A DNA stretch of 64,000 nucleotides, from NCBI GenBank assembly GCA_018296165.2, contig JACKQL020000075.1, forward strand, positions 62,001 to 126,000. The letters are read 5' to 3'. Under the pieces are notes generated by a model. That model had not been told where the DNA came from, ran no database searches, and saw only the letters and a program-made list of their open reading frames with translations. This stretch comes from Termitomyces sp. T153 (lineage: Eukaryota > Basidiomycota > Agaricomycetes > Agaricales > Lyophyllaceae). The position numbers and the translations under genes were made by a program. Of the stretch, positions 11,937 to 23,935 are shown piece after piece. Each line of letters begins with the position of its first letter. Positions within the stretch are counted from its first letter, which is position 1.

Positions 11937-14900
11937 TTAATACGAGAAGATCATTAGCCATGGGTTAAGTACGATCTATCATACGTCAAGATTGAAGCAA
12001 GAAGAGAGATCGATTAATGCCGAGATTCACGCAGATAATGATAGGACACGGGCTTACCGGCATGAGAATATGGCATCCAACACAAAGGGACAGGGGAATG
12101 ATAAGAGCCCAGTTGAATCCTGCAATCTGCCACTCGAAAGGTACAACGCTTGTGGTGAAGATGATCATCATGGCTATGCATGCAAAGCAGATAATGAACG
12201 AGAGCTTGAAGCGTTGCCATATACGGGGGACTGAAAGACAGATCGCACGATGATTAGACTTGGAATGGCCAACCAGAAGATGACAGCTACTGACCCTCAA
12301 TCCAGAAAGTGGAGCGCTCGACTTCCTTCACCGTGGAACCCCATGTCCTGCAAGAACGGGTATGATGAGAAAAAGCTTCTAGATGGTGGTAGATAGCTGC
12401 AGATGTGCTTACATGTCGTAAGAGAACATGTGCGCCAGAACCGCCGTCGATAGATGGATGCTGAGGCCGCCGAAGAAGAAGACGCTGGAGTGATCACGTA
12501 TGATCGGTTAGATTGAGCCACAATGGTGGGTAGAAGGTATACCCACAAAAATGGTACCCATCTCAGGTTTTCGACTATGGCGCCTACTAGGCTGCTCCGT
12601 CCAATACGGTATTCGAGAAGGGTGAAGCCGAGATTGCCAAGGCCTGGGAAGATGACCACGCATGCGAGGAGAATTTCAAAAGAGTGCAAGTAGAATTGGT
12701 CGAGTTCTGGTGCGAGCCCGAGAAGGAGATAATTGATGATGGAGCCAACTGTAGCTGCTGCAATGCCGTCTGCACATCCGATTGAGAAATCTAATTCAGC
12801 TTCATTTTCGACGTCGGAACTTACAGTAAGAGAACATGTCTATAAAACGCAAAAAAATATCAACCACATTGCCCAGAAAAATAGATAAAGAGCAAACATA
12901 CACGACATCATACCGATCTTGTAATGGACGGGAGCCTTGGACCAGACAAAATTACGTAGTTGAGGGCTAATGGGTCCTTTTCTCCACCATGTTATTATCG
13001 GATTGAAAATGATCTCATTGCACCCTATGACAAAATCTCAGTACCCAGAAGAAAGAGCGAGGTGTAAACTCACCATAAGCATACTTCTGCCATCGCGCAA
13101 GTTCATCTTGAATTGTAAGCGACACACCCTCCTTAAACCCACCCTCCGAATACGTAGCCCATCTCAGCGTATACCTCTTCAAGAGCAACCGAAGCGCCAG
13201 ATCGAAATCCTCACTAACGTTCGCCTCGCTCCACTGTTTCTTCTTCCCATCAACAGGATCAACGAACGCCGCGTCCTGAACCGCACTCCACCGCAAGAAA
13301 GCATTGTGCCCTACGAAGGGAGCGACCTCGCCGTTCGCACACCCAAGGGAGATACACCGATTAATGCGGCGCGTGAAGTGCGTGATGCCGTTCTCAAAGT
13401 AGTGATGCGCGACCTGCATCACGTCGGACTCGTGCTGGATAATGGCGACGTCGGGGCTCTCGTACATCTCGCGTGCGGCGTCGCGGAAGCAATCCTGAAG
13501 AGGTCAAAGTAGTTAGTAAAAAGGTTAAGGGTCCTAGTTCTTGCAAGTAGAAGGGGCGTGTTACCTCAGGGACGACGGTGTCTGAGTCAATGATGAGGAT
13601 GATTTCGCCGATGCGGATGGATTTGCCGTTGGAGCACCAGGGTTTGAAGCGGTTGCCAGATTCTTCAAAGACTTGTTCAGCAGCCATGCGCATCGCTTTA
13701 TCTTCGAGGCTGTCGTTTTGGGTTTCCTCTACGCCGTCGGCGATCAGTTGTGCAAGGAACTTCTCCAGCTTCAATGAGATAGCTATGTGATAACGTACGT
13801 TAGCCCTTTGTTATGAATCTATACGATCGAGCGATACACACCAAGACCGTAGTTCATGCTAATAATAACAGATATCAGAAAGGACCTAGGAAATAAGGAA
13901 TTAAAAACTCACTTTGAAGCTTTCTTGAACTTGCCAGCACGTTTGAACCCATCCGGAGCGCTGGAATGCCCAGGCCGAGCGACCCATCCAATATTATGAT
14001 TTGCATAAAACGCAACGCGCTCTTCACGATCCTTCTCGCTGATGAGCTGCAAACCGTCGTCGCATATGAAGATGGCGGAGGTCCCACCCTGGCGCGCGTA
14101 CGTCTGCATAGCCTTTTTGATTGAGAAGACGGAGGGGGCACTGTATGTACATCAGAGTCAGATATCGATGAAGGGAAGGAGAAGACGTACATGACAAGAT
14201 CAAGAGACTCTTTGTACACTGGCATTTGGATCGTGATGTGCGGGAGGTTGTTGTCTACTTCTGGGTTCGGCTTGGGCTTGATGGCGGAGTAGTACATTGA
14301 GTTCTCGTGGTACTGTTTGACGGGGCCAAAACTACAATATTTAATATGTTAGACTCCGTTTTGTTCTCGGGTAATAGAAAGAGAGGACGTGCACGAGCGA
14401 CAAGTTACCGACGAGCTGGAGACAGAAGAACTAGATGCGGGGTCTCACTCAGAATTGATTCTGACGGAAGGAGACGATGCGCACTTACGATAGAGATGCA
14501 GTAGATAACGGGAAGAGTCACGATCAAAGCAAATCGGAGTGCATCTCCATCAAGTGCCCATTCGTTGAGGAGGACACTGATACCACCTGTCATAAAGTCT
14601 ATACAAACCCGTGAGAAAATGGAGGAAGAATAAAATCCAAGAAAACTGGACGCACATGCCGCAAGTCCAGCACCGCAGCCCGCATAGAACGGGCCAAACA
14701 ACATCAACTTCCTCTCCTTCCTGTTCCCGCCCTTCTCAGCATCGTCCGTGTCCGGCTGAGCTTCCCTCGTCTGAGGCTGCAGCCTCCAGCTGAACCAGCT
14801 GCTCTTCTTTTCTGACTGGGTTGCGGGTGTCTTCTCTTCTGGCTTAGCCTCCGGAGTCTTCTCGTTGAGCAGTTCGTCTGATCCGGAAGATCTATCTGAA

Positions 14901-15609
14901 GTGACTACGATGGATGGAGGGGCGGATTTGCGAGCAACATCGCGAGTGCGCCAGATGTGTTTGATGAGCTTCTCGTCAAAGTCTTTGCAAAGAGGGATCA
15001 TGCTTTCGAGCGCATAACTCCACAGGACGAGGCAGCTTTCGTCGCGCTGTGGAAATAATTATTATCTATTATCAGAAAAACAAGAAGGAAAACAGGAAAA
15101 CATACTATGAATGCGCCACACTGATCCTTTTCCGCCTGGGGCAGGTACTCAATGCTGTCAAGGATCTGAATTCGGGTGCTATGGTCAATATAGATAGAGT
15201 TATCTTCGGGTTCGCTGCAGATAAGCAAAGTTAGATTGACTCAAACGTCAGGTGACATTAATAAAGATGAGAATTAGAAACAAACTAACATTTTCGCCAA
15301 GGCAGCAACTACGGCTGAAGAGCGCATTTTTACGGCAACGACGGGGTTCAAAGCGCGTACGGCAGCTTCGAACGGTACGAGAGCCTGATTCTCATAAGGA
15401 AAGACACGGAAGAGGCCATCGTGGGCGCGCAGACAGACACCGGTGGAAGCAACGTCCTCTGTGGGCATGAACCAATTGTTGACCATTGTGCTTTCGTCTA
15501 TACTTGATCAGAAGTCAAGGTTAGAAAACTGAAGTTGAAACGCACAAATTTTATGCAGCCATGCGTCATAGAGGTCATAGTCGCTGTTGTGAAGCGTGAT
15601 TGCAGACAT
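11937..15609 (-). CDS. processive family 2 glycosyltransferase, cell-wall polysaccharide synthase type
   Basis: A multi-pass membrane glycosyltransferase of family GT2 that should polymerise a cell-surface glycan from a nucleotide sugar. ATG 15609 begins MSAITLHNSDYDLYDAWLHK. The cytosolic N-terminal part is followed by membrane segments, then the GT domain: MPVYKESLDLV at about 14200, CDDGLQL, IIDSDT (DxD) at about 13590, EDFDLALRLL at about 13210 and QDELARWQKYAYG at about 13100 (Q-x-x-x-RW product site). HESDVMQVAHHYFENGI and GHNAFLRW are also typical. Further membrane segments follow, and it ends NPWLMIFSY with TAA at 11937-11939. More than ten short introns; splicing restores YMFSYYGIAAA across two of them. 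It resembles the fungal GT2 group that includes ZtGT2 of Zymoseptoria, needed for hyphal growth on solid surfaces; that placement is recalled, not tested. The gene looks intact. Confidence 0.87.
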
Positions 15610-16488
15610 ATCGAGCAAAGTGAACTGATTAGAAGACAATACTAAAGAACCAGGAGAGACGGCGGGGAGTAGCGCCCAATCAGGCCGTAATGATGGGCGG
15701 GGAAGAAGCCAAGAGGGGCCTCACAGAAGGAGAGAGTGAAACCAAGGTATATCGCGACATGCATTGTGTTCTTATAGTGCACGGCCGTAAGGATGCCAAT
15801 CTGCCAACGCCGGAACGGACACAACCTTGGCCAAGTTTGGCAGCCTGTCGCAATTTAGTCACAGTCAGTCACACTGGCGTGACCAATAAAATATTCGCCC
15901 ACAACACTCGGAACTGGCAGCTGGCTGGCTTGACATTGCTTATCACTTATCAATTCAGTTCTGAGTTTGTGTGACGGCTGAAGCACCCCTCGGTATACCA
16001 TATCAGTGCTTCGCTTCGACAGGATCTCCTGCCTGTACGGTGTCTCTGCGGGCTCAAACTACCGCCGCGTGGTGTAAGTAGAAGAAGCTTCAGGCTGACG
16101 TACAAATGAACCAGGTTGATAAATTTCCTCTCCTACTTGGCCGAACAAACGGACGGCCAACAGATAACCCTGACTCCGGTATTGACCACGAGGGTGATTG
16201 ACAGGCGTATGTTTCTCATCAGGCTGTGCTCAGCATCTCGGTCAAAGTAATTTTAGAATACAGCAATCGAAAGCTATGCCGTTACGGATACAGTTTCTTC
16301 TGTGCGGACGGAGGAGGCCGGTCAAAAAGAAGCCTCAATTGTCTGCATTAGTGCCTTACTCACTTGCGCCGCCAGACCTTTGCCTGTCACCCCTATACAT
16401 GACATCTATTGATCCAATAAAAGGTCGCAATATATAACTGCCACCTCTGTCTGTGTCGACAGCCGTCTCGTGCACTTTTTTTTTTCAA
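15610..16488. promoter_or_regulatory. shared upstream region of divergent GT2 and GH16 genes
   Basis: About 0.88 kb separates the two start codons, which point away from each other. No other gene is supported here. The segment therefore carries both promoters and could drive coordinated expression of two cell-wall enzymes; that is inference from layout. Confidence 0.5.
16413..16437 (+). promoter_or_regulatory. CCAAT and TATA-like elements of the GH16 gene
   Basis: A CCAAT pentamer at 16413-16417 and an AT-rich TATA-like element (tatataac) at about 16430-16437 lie some 50-75 bp upstream of the GH16 ATG. A pyrimidine run (cttttttttttc) directly precedes the start codon. The spacing fits a core promoter. 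Confidence 0.5.
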
Positions 16489-18517
16489 ATGTCGACGCCA
16501 TCTAGCGCCTCGCGCTCTCGCCCCTCGACTTCCCGAACCTCCGTCAAGGACCCCTTTGCCTCTCCCCCATCCTCCAGTCACTCTTCGATCCGTCCAGCAA
16601 CCGCCAATTCATCAAAATCCGTCCCAACTAGCTCCACCTCCCATGTTCCACCCCCAAGCATCAATCTCCCCACCGCAAATGCTTCAGCCAGGTTTTCCGC
16701 CGCCGCCACCTCGGCATACAGCATCCGGCCCGCATCCTCTACTGCGACGCCACTAAAAAAGCTCCCGCGCATGCGCTCGCACATGTTGCCCGAAGGCCAA
16801 GAAGTTCCAAAGCCTTGGACAGACAAACCGTCTTCTCGCCATTCAATCGCGTATTACCTCACGTATTTTATGATATTCCTTGCCACCGCGGGAGGCGCGG
16901 TGCAGACGTATTTTTCGTTTAAGAACGTCCAGCTTGATCACAAGCCCTTATGCATAGTTCTTGATGAGAATTTTGACAATCCAGATCAAGTTTTCGGCCC
17001 GAACGGGACCTTTTTCCGCGAAGTCAACATGGACGGCTTTGGGTATGTTCAATCATCATCTTTCCTAACAGAAAAAAAATCTCATGTGCACATCAGAACT
17101 GGCGAATTCGAGATGACAACTTCATCAACGAACAACTCTTTCGTAAAGGATGGCATGCTCTATATTGTTCCAACTTTAACCTCAGATAACATTGGGTCTG
17201 ACGCCGTGTTCAACGGAACCATCTACAATATTACGGATTGCACCTTCAATACCACGCAGCCAAACAACGGGTTCATCACCCGCAATGGGAAGTCTGTGTT
17301 CGATATAGACGGCTATACGAGGGCGTGCAGCGCGGTCTCGAATGCGACTGCGGGGTCGATCATTAACCCCGTGCAGAGCGCGCGGATTTCGACAAAGTTC
17401 AGTGCGAGTATACGCTATGGCAAGATCGAGGTTAGGGCAAAGATGCCCAGCGGGTACGTTAGTTTTTTTTTCAAACCTTATTTCTAGATGGGTTCTGATC
17501 TAGCGTTCTTCTAGTGACTGGGTAATTGTCTCTTCACGTTCGATCGGCAGAAGATCTTAATGTCAAATATAACTAGATGTGGCCTGCGATATGGATGCTT
17601 CCTCGAGACTCAGTCTATGGGCCATGGCCTTTGAGTGGTCCGTATCAAAAATAATTCTGACTGTTGATCATGTACTCATCTGCGCTTTTCTATAGGTGAG
17701 ATAGACATTGTCGAATCCCGCGGAAATGGCATACGTTATACTGCTCGGTGAGTACTTCCCCCGTACACCAGAAGCATCTTAGTGATCACTCTACTAATGC
17801 ATCTAGCGGCTCAAACTTCGTCCAAGGCTCGCTAAACTGGGGCCCAGCCGAGGGATTGGACGGCGTCGACAAAAGTTTCTCCTGGTGGACCAACAAACGG
17901 AAGTCATTCAGCGACGACTTTCACACCTACTCTCTCGAATGGACAGACACATTCCTGTACGTAACTTCTCCAAAACGGCATGATCCGCTGACAAAAGTCT
18001 TCGACCCATACATAGACGAATCTCCGTCGACACGCGTTTGCACACGTTGCTCGACATGCCTTTCAAGGAACCCTTCTTCAAGCTCGGCGACTTCCCGCAG
18101 GTGATTTTCAACGGGTCCTCCCTCGTCGCGTTGCAGAACCCTTGGATCAACGGTACCAACGCAACGCCATTCGATCAGGGTAAGTTGCATCATTTTCCGA
18201 GTATCCTAGCTCATCTTATTTGATGAACTCAAACAACAGAGTTCTATCTTATCATGAACATCGCGGTGGGATCGACGAACGGGTGGTTCCCTGATGGCCA
18301 AGGGAACAAGCCGTGGCTTAATCAGGCGCAGAACCCCATGTTGGACTTCGCGAAGGCGGAGAGCCAGTGGTATCCCACATGGCCTTCAAATGCTTTTGAT
18401 AGAGGGATGGTCGTGTTCGTTCTTGATCTGCTCTTTCTCTGCCAAGTCGAGAGCTGAACTTTCCTTCATACATATAGGGATTACGTTAGAATGTGGAAAC
18501 ACTGTGATGGCAGTTGA
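16489..18517 (+). CDS. membrane-anchored glycoside hydrolase family 16 (beta-glucan active)
   Basis: A GH16 enzyme predicted to act on beta-1,3-type glucans outside the plasma membrane. ATG 16489 opens a Ser/Pro-rich cytosolic tail of about 115 residues, then one membrane span (YYLTYFMIFLATAGGAV), giving a type II topology. The catalytic signature is SGEIDIVESRGNG near 17695-17735, with the two Glu and the Asp of the GH16 E-x-D-x-x-E motif present. Flanking MWPAIWMLPRDSVYG and the later NIAVGSTNGWFPDG fit the jelly-roll fold. N-glycosylation sequons (NGT, NIT, NTT) are frequent on the extracellular side. About five introns. The end is DYVRMWKHCDGS with TGA at 18515-18517. The WP-SGEIDIVESRGN form is closer to laminarinase/GNBP-like GH16 than to the KRE6/SKN1 group. 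It is divergent from GT2. Confidence 0.9.
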
Positions 18518-19666
18518 GCCCGAGCGCTGAGCGTTGATCATCAAGATTTTATTTATGCCGTGGTTTTGAACTTTCTTTGTTGGTTTTTTGGTTGCCATCA
18601 TACGTACGTAGACTTTTTGGGGGTTGCGCTTTTCTGCTTGTTTTGCTTCACTGACCTTCAATTCACGAAAGCATGATCGTCGTACAGCACGCACTTGCTA
18701 TCATTGTATTTTCCCTTACGCATATATCATCAAATATTAATGCATCGTAGCTGCATAGCCACCGTGTGCTTGCTATCCCCCTACGGATTGTATATACTCA
18801 AATGCGTTGAGTGCGTTGGCTGTCTATAACACGTTCAAAGGCAAAATGAATCTATATATATGTACGAGAGTTTTCAATGGATGGCCTCGATGTCCGACTT
18901 GAATAGGTCGTGTTCACGTTATCCTGTCTACTCAACTGAATGATATCAATTGAATTATAAGGCACGTTGCAAAATTCATTCATATCAGTGTATCAAGACA
19001 ATTGAATGACAGTTCTGCAGGGTAATACAATGCGAATCGGATGAGCCCAGACACTGGCTCAAGGGCCTCGATACAACGAAGTGATCGCACGTTTGTGTAT
19101 GTAGATAGTCACGAATACTACAAACACTACGGATGCTATACCCGACCACATCGTGGGGTGCCGGGTCTTCAGAAAAGGCCATCAATTAGAATTAAGATAT
19201 GGCATAAATAGTTACTTCAAGTTAGCTTTTGTGCCTTGTCTGCCATCTAGATCTACAAGTTTTGTCTCGTGGCCAGAGCTTGAAGGATATTATGGACCTG
19301 CGTCCAGGACCTCCGGGAATCAGGCTCAAGGTCGAAGGTAGATTGAGACTATTAGTAGCTAGAAGAACCTAGATTAATCATTACAATGGTAGTATACTTC
19401 TTTTAGACTTCTGTGCCTCAACAACACAAGAAAACACCGCATAAAATCTCCATTTCCCGCCCAGGCGTCTCGCGCTTGGACATATGGAAGAAAGAGCCAG
19501 AAGTGTGTATCTGGCCATCACTGTTTGTCCGTTTTGTTCGTTCTAAACCACTTCGATCTGTGATTGCATCTCGTAGTTATCTGCCATACTGCCATATGCC
19601 GCTAGCAGGTCGCGACTCCGAGTCTTGTCAATCAAGACACAAATACACCGAGGATGAACCGTATTT

Positions 19667-19820
19667 TTTCATAGAAGACATACTTACTCCAAGTCGGGAT
19701 GAAAATACGCCGATCACTGTGACAATGCACGTTCGACCGTGTTTATTTTCTTCATAGAAGACATACTTACCCGGGATAGAAAGCCTGAATCATCGAGACA
19801 ATGCATGTTCTCGACCAGAA
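19667..19820 (+). repeat. imperfect tandem duplication, about 80-bp unit
   Basis: The phrase ttcatagaagacatacttac appears near 19,668 and again near 19,752. The phrase gacaatgcacgttcgacc near 19,720 is echoed by gacaatgcatgttctcgacc near 19,797. The order is kept, so this is a diverged two-copy tandem repeat. Confidence 0.6.
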
Positions 19821-19951
19821 TTTTGAGTTCGTTCCGACGATGTCGCTGCAGGAGTCCCGCCCAACATTTCAGTTAAGTGAGAGTATATGTACTAGTTCCG
19901 TACACTTGCGAAAAGGTGTTCAGATATTGGGGTACAACTACTTAAACTGTT

Positions 19952-20396
19952 TCAATTTCGAATCAATGACACGAAACTCAAAATGAGCGGTCTCCACGAC
20001 CCAGGAAGAAGTTGAAAGCTCCACGTAGGACCTTCCTCCGATATACTTTCCGAGTATCTGCGCACTACCGTGGTGTTGGCAGAGATTTTCACAGATGTTG
20101 AAGCTCGTGGTCCTTTATCAATTGCAGGACAGAATAAGCTTGCGAGTTGTACACTGTCCCTAGAGTGGGAGGCTATCTGCCTTTCAGAATGGCCTCGTAG
20201 CTCGATCTCGAGGAAAGGGCGCGTGACACCGAGGATCTCTGCAACTAGAATCATGATGAGGAATGGTTCATCACTCTCGGCTCGGTTTAAAGATAGATGA
20301 GAGAACTTGAAATGCGGCACCAAATCTAAGTTCGGATCACCGGGGATGTCCTCGAAGAAAAAGTCGGATTCTGCCATATTCAAAGGCCTATGTATC
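19952..20396 (-). CDS. hypothetical open frame, possibly an eroded exon
   Basis: A minus-strand frame of about 140 codons with coding-like composition. It includes MAESDFFFEDIPGDPNLDL, EPFLIMILVAEILGVTRPF and ASTSVKISANTTVVRRYS. In-frame coding-like sequence extends a little upstream of the Met (DFTDVIRIHRPLN) to a stop. I do not recognise a domain. It could be one exon of a lineage-specific gene or debris of one; no flanking exons were found. Confidence 0.25.
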
Positions 20397-21864
20397 CGGA
20401 TAACGTCAGTGAAATCTAGCAGAGACTATGAAGCTTCCGACAGTATAGAAGTCAAAATATGGATTGTTTCTGAGGTGATTCGGACACTACGTTCCCTCGT
20501 CTGCATCAAAAGATGATCTCGAATGATGTGTTGGACCGTGACAATGGAGTAATCTCAACTTCTGTGTTCTAATTTCTATATCGATAGTCTTAGATCTTGA
20601 TCCAAATGAGTTTCAGGGTGCAAGAGTTGGACAGAGTAATCACTTACGCCATAAACTCCATTGAGACGACACAAATATCATGCAATACAGATTCATCGAG
20701 ACCTTGTCAAGTCCAGCATCACGTCAGATGCTGTGCGCACCCACCGGAGGACAATTCTCTTCAAGAGACTATCCCAAGTCTCCAAGCATCGAGCTATCCG
20801 GTCTAGACCAAGGGGTATTGTGATTGGCAATGGAGGCCGTGTTGGCCACAACACTCTCGGAGGATGATTTGATATAAGATTACACCAGATCCGAGATCAC
20901 AGAGAGATTGTAGAAGATAGACACACGCAGAATAGTGACGTGCTGAATAGCATCAGAGTCTGTTCTGGGCCAACGAATCACGATAATTGGTTGCATACAG
21001 ACAGAGGAAAGTTCAGTATGACCAGTGACCACGTAGAGTGAATTTGTCTTTTTTGGATAGCTCGAACGCTTGTGCCAGACGACCTAAAAATCCAATCACG
21101 TGTACCAGAGAATGGCTTTCTAAAAGAGGAAGAGAGGTCCAATAGATCATCATGCTGACTTCATCCCGTGCCACAGTCAGGGATGGCCTGCTTTAATGTT
21201 CATCCCAAGTCACAAAACATTGACACCCAGCTGCTTGTAAGGGCCAATACGAGCACGACGTACCCGAGATGTTATCTAGACAGGTTTTTTCGGGATGCGA
21301 AACTGCGAACAAAATTGCTACAGTTTGGTGCATTCTTCAACGGGCTTCATGTTCTCGTCCTCCTATCTGGCTTCAGTTGATCGGTCTACGGAGTATCCCT
21401 ATTGCCATCGTCGTCGAAGCCTAAACAAAGAAGGACTCATAAGTTTTAGAATTTCAGAGAGATCTTATAAAGAAGACTCAGAAACTTCGACCCGGATCGA
21501 CCGTCATTCGTTCTTTCAGTTTCTCTATGATACTTGTGACTAGACCAACTGATAAGCTTCGAGTTCAAGGTGATGGGACATACATCCCAAGCAGTAGACA
21601 CGACCTCGGCGGCCAAGAACGTTCAAGTCACCTTGCAATAGTGGTTATCTTCTTAACTTAAATACGACATGCTCAAGGCGTTGCTCCACCATGTATACCC
21701 GAGTGGCTTCTCCAAGCTCCATGATATGGTCAAAAACATACTTCGCCTGTGACTAATCGACATATTTAGTGGCACATGTCATCATTCACACCCTGATTGG
21801 AGAAGTTATTACATGACTTAAAGAAGCGTGCAAGGAGGAATCTCACGCTTAACATCCCTTCAAG

Positions 21865-23485
21865 ATGCCCAGCCTGGAGTTCCCTGAGGTTCCACATTAT
21901 GCTCACGCTCCAGTGACAAAAGCCGATCGTATGCACACTTTCATCATCAAAGAAAACTAATGTCGACCGATCTTTAGTCCAATATGCTAATCTTCCTATC
22001 ATCGATCTATCTAAGGCTTCCACTCCGGAGGGGCGGCTTGCTCTCTCTGTTCAAGTACGCGATGCCATGATCGAACACGGCTTTTTCTATGTCATCAATC
22101 ATGGTTACTCTGTGACTCAGGTATGATAATTCTTAGTGGTTTCATCTCTTAACTTACGCCGCCAGACTGAGAGAATCTTTAATATTGCCAACGTTCCTTT
22201 CGATCTTGTCAATTCAGAGGAGAAATTCGCTTATGCCGCTACCATGAAGGATACGGGTTCCTTCCAAGGCTATAAATTTAGGCAATATTGGGTCTGTTTG
22301 AGCGTTTCAATCCGCTGAGAACTACCTTTAAACTCTTGACTTCTACCTCTCTAGCACATTGATGGTGGCGTCCATGATCAGATTGAGAATTACAGTAGTG
22401 AGCCGCGAAAACCCTGCAGACGCCTTCATTTTTTTAATGTATCAACTAGTAAATCGCGATGTCACCAAGCGAGGGCACCCGCAGCCCCTTCGTCCGTTTC
22501 TTCCTGAGATTTCCCGTTTCGCCAAACACAACCACTTCAACGTTCTCCATCAGTTACTGAGGTCAACTTGAGATCTACTTTGCTACATTAGCCTGATCTT
22601 GGCTTAGGCTTTTTGCACTCGGGCTGGAGCTTCCGGAAGACACATTGGTCAATCTGCACGAGTTTGATTCTCCTGGAGATACTTCTGGTATGACGCTACC
22701 CTTAAAACTAAGTAATGTCAATCTCACCGCTGGTATTCTATGCGCAGTCCGGTTTATGAAATAGTGAGCAATTCACTCGATTCGGACTCTACAAACAAAT
22801 TTTATCGCTGATTCAGCTATCCGAGGCCCGCGGATGACGAAGAGAAAGCCAAAAATATCTGGCTCAAGGGACACACGGGTGGGTTCATGTCCTGGTAAAT
22901 TTGTGCTGCATTCATCCAGTCACAAGACACCGGGACGGTCACAATTCTTTACAGTCAACCTGTTTCGGGGTTGCAGATTCTCACGCGCAATGGGACGTGG
23001 AAATGGGTCAAGCACATCGAGAATGCCCTCGTATGAGTCATGCATATTCATAGTTAAGTCAAACTAAATGGTTGCTCGCCAAGGTGATCAATGCTGGAGA
23101 CTCGCTGGAATTCCTATCGGGAGGTTTCTACCGAGCAACAATCCATAGGTGCAGTGGATCTCTCATGCCTTACTCGCATAGCATTCCTGATAACACAGTG
23201 GAAAGGGTGAAACAGCCTCCAGAGGACCAGCGTCATGCCACGAGACTCGGTGTTTTCTACTTCTGTATGTCGAATGACGACGTTAGGCTCGCCCCTTTGG
23301 TCGAAAGTCCAGTCCTGAAGCGTGTTGGGATAAAGCGGCGCTTTGAAGATGACGCCGCCCCTACCATGGAAGTATGGAGAAAGGGAAGAACAGCTAAATA
23401 TGGACAATCGGAACTGAAACCTTCATCAGAGAATGGCGTAGAGGAAGAAACAATTGCTGGTGTTGTTGTCAGGCATTTCAGTTAA
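21865..23485 (+). CDS. isopenicillin-N-synthase-like 2OG-Fe(II) oxygenase
   Basis: A soluble non-haem iron oxygenase of the DIOX_N plus 2OG-FeII_Oxy architecture. ATG 21865 begins MPSLEFPEVPHYAHAP. After a 49-nt intron comes LPIIDLSKASTPEGR and AMIEHGFFYVINHGYSV, the conserved N-terminal core. Splicing through short introns gives RDVTKRGHPQPLRPFLPEI, then LFALGLELPEDTL and KNIWLKGHT. The iron ligands HxD appear as HTD when the intron at about 22880-22928 is removed (acceptor cacaag). The distal His is in RATIHR near 23,145. A 2OG-type Arg cannot be placed with confidence. The C terminus carries ESPVLKRVGIKR and MEVWRKGRTAKYGQS, typical of the fungal group. Stop TAA 23483-23485. About eight introns, and the gene looks intact. 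The substrate is unknown; such genes are often stand-alone in basidiomycetes. Confidence 0.88.
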
Positions 23486-23935
23486 TTGTGAGTGGAACGA
23501 TAGGTCCAGATAGTCGATCAAATCTAGTTGCAAACTTTTGATGTTTGTCGTGTTATTTAAGTATCTCAGAGCGGAGGTGTCTGAGATGGAACTAAACCTC
23601 TTCTATCGCAAAAGCCATAGATGTCAAATCTAGCTCAGTATCGGGATTGTCAACAATGGTTGAAAACTGATTGGCATGTCAACCATGTTGTCTCGTTCCC
23701 GCTCCACAAACATTCTGCTAGAAGCAAAATTCACATTGAACGTTTTTCTTCCTTATTGTCCTTCGGGTCGCTCTCTTCAAATAGATCCTACTGTAATAGG
23801 TGTCAATTGTGGAGCTGTATTCCGTGCTTGGTACTGTAAATAAGATACAATTTCGTCGTGCGTTATGCGTCACGGTTTGCACCATACACTTCGCTACAGT
23901 AGTACGCTAATCCCACTTCCCCAATCATACTCTAC

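Larger units (their letters stand above)
18518..21864. other. gene-poor interval
   Basis: About 3.3 kb with no confidently assigned gene. It holds the GH16 3' UTR and an imperfect tandem duplication of about 80 bp near 19,667-19,815 (ttcatagaagacatacttac occurs twice, and gacaatgca-gttc recurs). One coding-like minus-strand frame is listed separately. The rest reads as short broken frames and may include eroded genes. Confidence 0.35.

Noticed and set aside
15690..15974. A plus-strand gene upstream of GH16
   Set aside because: It lies in the shared GT2/GH16 upstream region, has no recognisable domain, and reads like random translation.
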